64,000 nucleotides of DNA, taken from contig CAMQJB010000006.1 in the NCBI GenBank assembly GCA_947002045.1, positions 6,999 to 70,998 on the forward strand. The letters are read 5' to 3'. Under the pieces are notes generated by a model. It was not told the DNA's origin, ran no database searches, and saw nothing but the letters and a program-made list of their open reading frames with translations. Source of the stretch: an uncultured Collinsella sp. Its GTDB lineage: Bacteria > Actinomycetota > Coriobacteriia > Coriobacteriales > Coriobacteriaceae. The position numbers and the translations under genes were made by a program. This document shows, piece after piece, positions 57,966-64,000 of the stretch (position 1 is its first letter; every line of letters starts with the position of its first letter).

Positions 57966-59078
57966 TTACGCCGGCTTGAGCCCAAAGCACGCTCGGAGCG
58001 TATTCAGCAGAGCATCTTGCCTCTTTCGACGAGCCTCTACACGATTCTGATATCGTTTACCCATGCGCTGGTGGATGCGCCATGCGAGCGCTTCCATCGC
58101 TTCCATGTCGCAGAGCATCTCGTTGTTGACCGTCGCGACCTCGATTCCCATGGACGCCAAACCCGTATTGCGTTTTTCATCGTGAATGCGCCCGCCGCGA
58201 GACGAATGGCCCTGCTCACCGTTGTATTCCAGGTCAAACCGAGCTGCTTCCTGATAGGCATCGCAAACCGCATACGGCATCCCCGAGATCGCCTGCGCAC
58301 GGTCGTTGAACTCGATCTTGTGGTCGGTCTTAAAGGGACCGCAGGCAAATCCGCCATAAGAAAACGGAAGCGAAAACATGGCAAGCATGATGCATTCCAT
58401 GGGTGAGCGCAGGTTTTCCGACAGAAAGGGGCACAGCCGCCGCAGCTGCTTGGCCGCGCTCCCCTTGCATGCCGCAAGGTAATCTGCCAGGCGATCGGGC
58501 GTCAGCACTGGCTCGACCTCAAAGTAGCCCACATCTGACGGCTGGTCCTTATCCTTTGCAAGCCTGTTCACGGTAGGCGAGCTGTAAGGGGGCAGATACT
58601 GCCCGCGATCGCTCAGCGAAATCTTGGAGCACAGCTCCTGGGCCAGGGCAAATGCCTGGATACAGCCGACTTCGCGCGCAACGGCGGCACAGAGGGCCTC
58701 GGGAGACAAGCTGTACACCCCCGGCTCCACCTCCAAAATCGAGGCGTCCGGCAGGTCTGTAGAACAAACGGACCAGCTTGCACCAGGCATGCGGCGACGC
58801 TGCTTCGCCGACCCCACCAGCAGGCACAAGTCTTCTTGGACCTCGCCACTCACGGCCCCGATCCGCACCAAATCGGGAAGATAGATGTCCTCGGCCGAGG
58901 GAGACGATGTATGCAGCACACGGCGCTCTTCATCGGGATAGAGGTCTCTCCAGCTGATGTAACCCATTTGTCGGCGCTCGGCGCGCATCATGCGCAGCGC
59001 CGAGGCACCGGTCAGGACTACGGAGGCCGCCAGTTGCTCGCTTGTCGGCTCGATGCGCCGCGCTATCTTCACTGCCAC
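57966..59078 (-). CDS. Hypothetical protein with a PD-(D/E)XK nuclease-like C-terminal region
   Basis: I do not recognise a named family for this 370-residue protein. The N-terminal 150 residues include SWRDLYPDEERRVLHTSSPSA and a loop-rich part like transcriptional-regulator or AbiEi-type proteins. The C-terminal part has LRSPMECIMLAMF (Glu about residue 228), then FDLEYNGEQGHSS (Asp 282, Glu 284). Further on come HDEKRNTGLASMGIEVATV, an arrangement seen in DUF559/Vsr-like restriction-fold proteins. GTG at 59078 is chosen because AGGGGGTGG lies just before it. Catalytic activity is inference. It lies 11 bases downstream of comF. Confidence 0.65.
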   Translation of the reverse strand: MAVKIARRIEPTSEQLAASVVLTGASALRMMRAERRQMGYISWRDLYPDEERRVLHTSSPSAEDIYLPDLVRIGAVSGEVQEDLCLLVGSAKQRRRMPGASWSVCSTDLPDASILEVEPGVYSLSPEALCAAVAREVGCIQAFALAQELCSKISLSDRGQYLPPYSSPTVNRLAKDKDQPSDVGYFEVEPVLTPDRLADYLAACKGSAAKQLRRLCPFLSENLRSPMECIMLAMFSLPFSYGGFACGPFKTDHKIEFNDRAQAISGMPYAVCDAYQEAARFDLEYNGEQGHSSRGGRIHDEKRNTGLASMGIEVATVNNEMLCDMEAMEALAWRIHQRMGKRYQNRVEARRKRQDALLNTLRACFGLKPA

Positions 59079-59089
59079 AAAACCACCCC

Positions 59090-59896
59090 CTACCAAACGC
59101 GTGCGATAGCGAGGCCATCGACGGCCGCGGCACCGGCACGCTTGAGCTCCGCCGAGGCTGCTGCCATGGTCGCGCCCGTGGTAATGACATCATCGATGAG
59201 CAGCAGATGGCGGCCGCGCACATCCTCGACCGTCTCGTACATGCCCTGGGCATGCTCCCGGCGCTCATCGCGGCCGAGTTCACGCTGGTCACCATGACCG
59301 TATTTGACCAGGGCGTCCAGCAACGGCACGCCCGAAAGATTGCAAAACGAGCGCGCGATTGCTTCCATATGGTCGAATCCACGCCGCAGAAACGCCGCCG
59401 CAGTCGCGGGCACAAATACCACCGCGTCGGCGCCGGACAGCACGCCGCCGTAACGATCGGGGGCTGCCACCTGGGCATGCAAGACGGTGTCGTAGAGTAG
59501 CTCTGCCAGATACGGTGCCAGACGGCGCTCGCCCGCATCCTTGTACGCCTTGATGATGCGCGGCAGCGGATGTGCGTAGACGGCACATGCCAGGCAGCGA
59601 TCGAGCGCCTCGGCCATTGCCGAAGACGCGCCCTCGACCGAGCACTCGGTACACAGCAAATCCCCAAACGGGGCGCCGCATCGGATGCAACTATGACACG
59701 GATCGATGAGCGCGAGCGATGCCAGACAATCCTGGCAGATCAGCGCACCGGAACGCTCGCAGCCAGCGCATCGCGTGGGCGACAACGCCTCGAGCGCCTC
59801 ATACGTCGCGCGCTCGGCAAGCGGTAGCAATTCGTCCGCAAACGGTAGGACGCCTGCGCCCTGCAAGCGAGTCAATACGTTCAGATGTCTCTTCAT
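59090..59896 (-). CDS. comF: ComF-family phosphoribosyltransferase-like competence protein
   Basis: ComF proteins take part in DNA uptake or related single-strand DNA handling. The 268-residue protein has two zinc-ribbon-like Cys clusters (CAGCERSGALICQDC and CHSCIRCGAPF...CTEC) and a phosphoribosyltransferase domain. That domain shows VFVPATAAAFLRRGFDHMEAIA and the PRPP loop LLLIDDVITTGATM. ATG at 59896 is selected by family alignment; the upstream frame is only an open extension. It precedes the nuclease-like gene and follows ricT. Confidence 0.9.
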   Translation of the reverse strand: MKRHLNVLTRLQGAGVLPFADELLPLAERATYEALEALSPTRCAGCERSGALICQDCLASLALIDPCHSCIRCGAPFGDLLCTECSVEGASSAMAEALDRCLACAVYAHPLPRIIKAYKDAGERRLAPYLAELLYDTVLHAQVAAPDRYGGVLSGADAVVFVPATAAAFLRRGFDHMEAIARSFCNLSGVPLLDALVKYGHGDQRELGRDERREHAQGMYETVEDVRGRHLLLIDDVITTGATMAAASAELKRAGAAAVDGLAIARVW

Positions 59897-59899
59897 GAC

Positions 59900-59935
59900 A
59901 CAACCCTCCCTACGCGAAGGCGAAGGGAGGGTTGT
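59900..59935 (-). terminator. Hairpin between ricT and comF
   Basis: An 11-bp perfect stem ACAACCCTCCC; on the minus strand it ends TTGTGTC without a clear U-run, so it may be an attenuator or processing site. Confidence 0.45.
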
Positions 59936-59997
59936 CGGTGTAGAGCCATGATACCCAGAGGTGCTGGGGTCAGGCGGGTTACATCCGCTTACGGACG

Positions 59998-61692
59998 TTA
60001 TTCGCCGGCAGGCGGTTGCGGTACGGACGAGGTGCGGGTCGAGCCTTCGCCACCGTCCTGGCGCGGCTTGCGGGAGCGACGGCGACGGCGACGCTTTTGA
60101 CCCTGGTCGGTCGAGCCCTCGCCGCCGCGATCCTCGCGCGGCTCGCGCTCGTCGCAAGCGGCGCCACGCGAAGCCTTGGCAGCCGCTCCCCCGCCATCCC
60201 CGGGACGACGGCGCGTGACCTTGACTTCGCCATCCGAAACCTGATCGGCCACAGAAGGAACCGAGGGCTTCTGCTGCGTGCCCGAGGAATGGCGACGACG
60301 CGGACGTGGCGCGCGCTCCTCCTCGCCACGCGGCTTGCCAGCCTTGTCGGCAGGCGCGTCGGAACCCGAGCCACCCTTGGGAGCGGCACCGGCCTCGCGA
60401 GCGGCTGCGGCGCGGAAGGCGTCCTCGCGCTCCTCGCTCGACAGGTGACGGCGACGACGGCGCGTGGGGTTCATGCCACCGCCGCGGTTTTGCTGCTGGG
60501 GCTGCTGAGCCTCGCGCTCGCGGGAAGCGTTCTTGCCCGCGGTCTCGCCATTGTCGACGGACGCCGCGCGCTTGCGGCGGCGACGGCCATCGGCCGCCCC
60601 CTCGGCCTCGGGTGCCTCGGCCTTGCCGCGGCCCTTTCCACGGCCACGGCCCTCGCTCTGGCCCTGGCCGGCGCGAGCATCGGATTCGGCATCGCGACGA
60701 CGGCGCTTGGGCATCGACGTCCCGGCCAGACGGTCGGCACTCGACAGGCCATCGCCCACGTCGACGCCGTTCTCGCGATCGAGTTCCATGAGCGCCAGGC
60801 GCATCTCGGGCGACTCGATGCGCTCGAGCACGTCACGCGTCACGCAGTCGGGGCGGCAGTTGCAGCCCTGCTCGGCGGCCTTCTTTTTGCAGCCCTCCGA
60901 GCACGTCATATCGGCCAGGTTGACCTTAAAGACTTTGCCGTTCTCCAGGCGCAGCACCAGCTGCTCACGCGGCGTGTCATATTCCTGGATACGCGCCTTG
61001 CCGAGCGGCGTATCGATAAGCGTCTTCTTTTTGGGCGCGCGGCTCTTAAAGTCCTTGTACGCCTCGAACTCATAGCGCAGGCAGCACATCAGGCGGCCGC
61101 AAACGCCGCTGATCTTGGACGAGTTGAGCGGCAGGTCCTGCTCTTTTGCCATGCGAATCGAGACGGGCTCAAACTGTCCGCCAAAGCGCGTGCAGCAGAG
61201 CTCCTGTCCGCACTGGGCATAGCCGCCCACCAGGCGGGTCTCGTCACGCACGCCAATCTGGCGCATGTCGACGCGAATGTGCAGCGTCGAGGACAGGTCC
61301 TTGACGAGCTGACGAAAATCGACGCGTTCCTCGGCCGCAAAGTAGAACACGGCCTTCTCGCCGCCAAACAGGTACTCGACGCCGACCGGCTTCATCTCGA
61401 GGTCGAGCTCTTTGACCAGACGGCGGAAATCGACCATCGCCTCGTCGCCCTGGATGGCCAGGTCGTCGGCAAGCTGCAGGTCGATGTCGCTCGCCACGCG
61501 CAGCACGGGCTTGAGCGGCTGGCCGATCTCATCTTGCGGCACCTCGAAGGGATCGGCCGTGACCAGGCCGATCTCGGTTCCGCGCTCGGTGGAGCAAATG
61601 GCATAATCGGCCTCGAGGATATCCAGATCCTGCGGGTCGAACCACAGGTCGCGCGAGGCGTAGGTAAACTTAACGGGTACGACTAACGGCAT
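59998..61692 (-). CDS. ricT: RicT (YaaT, PSP1-domain) protein with a long Arg/Gly-rich tail
   Basis: Residues 1-325 are a standard RicT: VKFTYASRDLWFD, GVEYLFGGEKAVFYFAAEER, the Fe-S/cysteine set CGQELCC (161-167) and ISGVCGRLMCCLRYE (195-209), plus Cys near 264-283. RicT helps RNase Y-dependent RNA processing and phosphorelay in Bacillus. Usual length is about 275; this protein has 564 because of a disordered Arg/Lys/Gly/Gln-rich tail from 327 to the end (PKRRRRD, GRGRGKGRGK, TRRRRRHLSSEERED, GQKRRRRRRSRKPR). It overlaps holB by 10 bases. The tail suggests RNA binding. Confidence 0.9.
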   Translation of the reverse strand: MPLVVPVKFTYASRDLWFDPQDLDILEADYAICSTERGTEIGLVTADPFEVPQDEIGQPLKPVLRVASDIDLQLADDLAIQGDEAMVDFRRLVKELDLEMKPVGVEYLFGGEKAVFYFAAEERVDFRQLVKDLSSTLHIRVDMRQIGVRDETRLVGGYAQCGQELCCTRFGGQFEPVSIRMAKEQDLPLNSSKISGVCGRLMCCLRYEFEAYKDFKSRAPKKKTLIDTPLGKARIQEYDTPREQLVLRLENGKVFKVNLADMTCSEGCKKKAAEQGCNCRPDCVTRDVLERIESPEMRLALMELDRENGVDVGDGLSSADRLAGTSMPKRRRRDAESDARAGQGQSEGRGRGKGRGKAEAPEAEGAADGRRRRKRAASVDNGETAGKNASREREAQQPQQQNRGGGMNPTRRRRRHLSSEEREDAFRAAAAREAGAAPKGGSGSDAPADKAGKPRGEEERAPRPRRRHSSGTQQKPSVPSVADQVSDGEVKVTRRRPGDGGGAAAKASRGAACDEREPREDRGGEGSTDQGQKRRRRRRSRKPRQDGGEGSTRTSSVPQPPAGE

Positions 61693-62810
61693 TTCAGTGC
61701 CTTCCTGATATCGAACAGCATGACCTCGATGGCCAGCTGGGGAGTAACGTTTCTGGCGATGTTGCGCTCAGCGGTGGCAACCGCCTCGAGCGCCTGGGTG
61801 GCACCCGCAACATTCGTCGCCGCGGCAAGCCGCCCGATCGTGTCGCGCGCGTCCTCGTTCACAACGTCCGCCGCCTCATCCTGAAGCGTCAACAGCACGT
61901 CGCGCATGAGCGTCCGCGCGCTCGCCAGCGCTTCCATGATACCCGAACGCTCGCGCGCGTTGAGTTCGCGCTTGTTGCGGTCCTCAAGCTGCTTCAATGC
62001 TCCACGCGACAGGTAGTCGGCATTTTGCTCGAGCACCTTTTCCTGCGTGGACTTGACCTCGGCGAGCGGCGCCTTGACGGCGACGATGAGCGACTTGGCG
62101 CGACTGAGCACATCGGCCTCGTCGGCAGCGATGAGCGAATCGATGGCGCGGACCATCTGGCGGCGAGCATCCTGGCGCTCGGCGCTCTTAAGGAACTCGA
62201 TGCCGCGCGTGGGGCTGCCCGCCACGGCGACCGCCATGCGACAGCGTGCGAGATCCTGGCCCGTCGCGCGACTCACGGCCTGCGCGGCCACGGCGGGCGA
62301 CACCAGCCGAAACGGCACGCACTGGCAGCGGCTCACGATTGTGGGCAGCATCACGTCTGCCGAGGTGCCCAGCAAGATAAACATAACGCCCTCGGGCGGC
62401 TCCTCGAGCGTCTTGAGCAGCGCGTTGGCGGTGTTGGCTCGCAGCTGCTCAGCGCGGTCGATGATGTAGACCTTGGCCTTGGCGCGGATGGGCGCCAGCG
62501 GCACGTCATCGAGCAGCTCGCGGGTCTGGGCAATGAGGTAGCCCGTGGCGCTCTCGGGAGTGTAATAGTGCACGTCGGGATGCGTGTGCCGAGCAACGCG
62601 CACGCAACTGTCGCATGCGCCGCAGCCATCCTGCTCGCACAGAAAGGCTTGGGCGAGCGCCCAAGCGGCATCGAGCTTGCCGGCGCCGGGGGCGCCCAAA
62701 AACAGGTAGGCGTGCGATGCACGGCCGCTGGCGACGGCGTTGGTCAAAAAGTCGCGCACGCGCTCTTGGGTGTCGAGCTTGGCCAGCAGGCTTGCCTGAG
62801 CGGGGGCCAT
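61683..62810 (-). CDS. holB: DNA polymerase III delta' subunit
   Basis: This is a clamp-loader subunit of 375 residues. It has SGRASHAYLFLGAPGAGK, in which the P-loop Lys is followed by Leu as in non-ATPase delta' subunits, and the zinc cluster CGACDSC. KVYIIDRAEQLRANTANALLKTLEEPP and the arginine-finger-like SRCQCVPF complete the pattern. It starts two bases after the tmk stop and overlaps ricT, so tmk-holB-ricT form one unit, as in Firmicutes. Confidence 0.93.
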   Translation of the reverse strand: MAPAQASLLAKLDTQERVRDFLTNAVASGRASHAYLFLGAPGAGKLDAAWALAQAFLCEQDGCGACDSCVRVARHTHPDVHYYTPESATGYLIAQTRELLDDVPLAPIRAKAKVYIIDRAEQLRANTANALLKTLEEPPEGVMFILLGTSADVMLPTIVSRCQCVPFRLVSPAVAAQAVSRATGQDLARCRMAVAVAGSPTRGIEFLKSAERQDARRQMVRAIDSLIAADEADVLSRAKSLIVAVKAPLAEVKSTQEKVLEQNADYLSRGALKQLEDRNKRELNARERSGIMEALASARTLMRDVLLTLQDEAADVVNEDARDTIGRLAAATNVAGATQALEAVATAERNIARNVTPQLAIEVMLFDIRKALKCR

Positions 62811-62811
62811 G

Positions 62812-63495
62812 TTACTCAGCCTCCTTGGCAAGCGCGGCGGCGACGGCTTCCTGTGGAATGTCGAGACCGTACGCGCGAACCTGCTCGACCGTCTTCGCAA
62901 AGACTTCCTCGATGGTCGCAGTAGCGTCGATGAGCTTTACGCGGTTTGGCTCCTCGGCAGCAATGGCACAAAATCCCTGGTAGACACGCTCTTGGAAGGC
63001 CATGCCCTTGGCCTCCATGCGGTCGGCCGCGCCACGGGCTGCCATACGCTGCGCCGCCTGCTCGGGCGTGATGTGGTAGACGAGCGTGAGCGCCGGGTGT
63101 GTTCCCGCGACGGCCAGGTTATTGGCATCGCGCACCATCTGGCGATCGAGGCCGTCGGCAAACGACTGATAGCAGGTTGTAGAATCGTAGAAGCGGTCAC
63201 ACAGGACCACCTTGCCGGCCGCGAGGGCGGGCACGATGACCTCGTGCACCAACTGGGCGCGCGCCGCCTCGTAGAGCAGCAACTCGCAGGTGTCGCCCAT
63301 CGCTGTATTGACGGGGTCGAGCAGCAGAGCGCGGATCTTTTCGCTGATGGCGGTACCGCCCGGCTCGCGCAGGCTCACAACCTGGTGGCCAGCGAGTTCG
63401 AGCGCGCGAGCAAGCAGACGCGCCTGCGTGGACTTGCCGGCACCGTCGACGCCCTCGAGCGTGATAAAGCTATGTTGAGCGGGCTCAAAAGCCAT
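62812..63495 (-). CDS. tmk: Thymidylate kinase
   Basis: It phosphorylates dTMP to dTDP. The 227-residue enzyme has P-loop LEGVDGAGKSTQARLL, the EPGGT loop (SLREPGGTAISEKIR), CDRFYDSTTCYQ in place of the common DRY motif (Phe for Tyr's neighbour position), and the lid-region RMAARGAADRMEAKG. GGAAGGGG precedes ATG. It is the first gene of the tmk-holB-ricT-comF run. Confidence 0.94.
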   Translation of the reverse strand: MAFEPAQHSFITLEGVDGAGKSTQARLLARALELAGHQVVSLREPGGTAISEKIRALLLDPVNTAMGDTCELLLYEAARAQLVHEVIVPALAAGKVVLCDRFYDSTTCYQSFADGLDRQMVRDANNLAVAGTHPALTLVYHITPEQAAQRMAARGAADRMEAKGMAFQERVYQGFCAIAAEEPNRVKLIDATATIEEVFAKTVEQVRAYGLDIPQEAVAAALAKEAE

Positions 63496-63597
63496 GAGCG
63501 CAGCCCCTTCCTACAAGGCGCGTAAATGCAGATATATCAACCAAGCCATGATACCCCAGTGCTCGGCGCGTCCCCAATGGCTAAAGGTGCCTTTCCA

Positions 63598-63666
63598 AAG
63601 TTGCGGTGAAATAGGGACTGATTGAAGCTCTGAGACCGCCAAACAGTCCCTATTTCACCGCAACTT
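63598..63666. repeat. Inverted repeat AAGTTGCGGTG family, copy B
   Basis: Perfect 23-base arms (63598-63620 with 63644-63666), same arm sequence as 20068-20136. GTCCCCAATGGCT lies just upstream. Confidence 0.85.
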
Positions 63667-63691
63667 ATGATGGGGACTTTTGGACGCTGGG

Positions 63692-63697
63692 TATAAT
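63692..63697 (+). promoter_or_regulatory. Probable -10 element of the zinc-ribbon gene
   Basis: TATAAT 38 bases before the start codon; no clear -35 at the usual distance. Confidence 0.4.
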
Positions 63698-63734
63698 CGT
63701 CGTATTAATTTGAAATGTGGCGAAAGGAGTGGCA

Positions 63735-64000
63735 ATGTCTCGGTATTGCGCCTCATGCGGCAAACTTCTTGCAGATGATGCCAAGTTCTGCACCTCATGC
63801 GGTGCACCCGTTGAGCAGACAACCGCAAGCAATGGCCAACCCGCGTTTGAGCAGACCGGCTCCCTCGATACGCCGCAAGCTAAGCCGGACGACCCCCTCG
63901 TCTATCGCCCCGACCCCGCTGCCAGCCCCGCAGCGGTCGAAACGACGCAGCGCATGCCCGTCGCGGGCACCCCGCCCCAACAGCAACCGGCATCTACGCA
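63735..64000 (+). CDS. Zinc-ribbon protein, N-terminal part (3' truncated by window edge)
   Basis: The frame starts at ATG with GAAAGGAG upstream and runs off the window. The first 27 residues are a double-CxxC zinc ribbon: RYCASCGKLLADDAKFCTSC. A Pro/Gln/Ala-rich linker follows. This layout is typical of Coriobacteriia proteins in which a zinc ribbon precedes membrane segments, but the rest is not visible. Function is unknown. Confidence 0.8.
   Translation, partial: MSRYCASCGKLLADDAKFCTSCGAPVEQTTASNGQPAFEQTGSLDTPQAKPDDPLVYRPDPAASPAAVETTQRMPVAGTPPQQQPAST

Noticed and set aside
59897..60157. 87-codon N-terminal extension of ComF
   Set aside because: It is Arg/Pro/Ser-rich, overlaps ricT and a hairpin, and ComF family alignment starts at the ATG at 59896.
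60016..61686. Plus-strand open frame of 556 codons opposite ricT
   Set aside because: Ala/Leu/Gly-biased shadow of a gene with clear RicT cysteine motifs.

Overview
This 64 kb window looks like a chromosome segment of a gut Coriobacteriia bacterium, most likely Collinsella. That call is an inference from four things: high GC with strong GC3 bias; actinobacterial housekeeping genes beside Firmicutes-like lactose/galactosamine PTS genes; abundant palindromic intergenic repeats; and gene-level resemblance to known Coriobacteriia proteins. No 16S gene is present to confirm it.

Layout. Positions 1-7,500 hold the end of an ABC exporter, a DAHP synthase, a BceAB-like peptide ABC transporter and an unusual NUDIX-Vsr fusion protein. 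Positions 7,700-11,000 hold a class II tagatose/fructose-bisphosphate aldolase, a divergent DeoR regulator and an FprA flavodiiron protein. From 11,000 to 49,000 the window is essentially one large galactose/galactoside/galactosamine island. It contains galR-galKT (Leloir pathway), lacABXC (tagatose-6-phosphate pathway), one lactose-type PTS IIA protein (LacF), and three copies of a module made of a divergent LacI regulator, a PTS EIICB and a family-1 phospho-glycosidase. It continues with a LacR-like DeoR regulator divergent from galM, a decayed-looking mannose-family IIB, tRNA-Thr, a second lacX-lacC pair, yhcH, nagA, agaS, an AgaR-like GntR regulator and a complete mannose-family PTS operon (IIA-YajC-IIB-IIC-IID). 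From 49,000 to the end lie housekeeping and unknown genes: a membrane-anchored SurA-like protein, an isocitrate dehydrogenase family enzyme, HEAT protein, an HIBADH-family reductase with a His/Cys tail, DegV, HPF, a solute-binding lipoprotein, a nuclease-like hypothetical, comF, ricT, holB, tmk and the start of a zinc-ribbon protein.

How it works together. The PTS systems would bring in beta-galactosides and amino sugars as phosphosugars. The GH1 enzymes release galactose-6-phosphate, LacAB isomerises it to tagatose-6-phosphate, LacC makes tagatose-1,6-bisphosphate and the class II aldolase splits it. NagA and AgaS feed the same tagatose-6-phosphate pool from N-acetylgalactosamine-6-phosphate. 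Free galactose goes through GalM, GalK and GalT.

Regulation is layered. Each LacI paralogue has its own operator variant next to it. A DeoR-type site links lacR/galM, lacA and lacF, and a GntR site flanks the aga genes. Above these, a recurrent direct repeat (ACCGTTCAC-like half-sites exactly 21 bp apart) lies upstream of nearly every sugar operon and resembles the binding box of LytTR response regulators. That repeat, the LacI operator series, several families of long inverted repeats between genes and the NUDIX-Vsr fusion are the most interesting observations.
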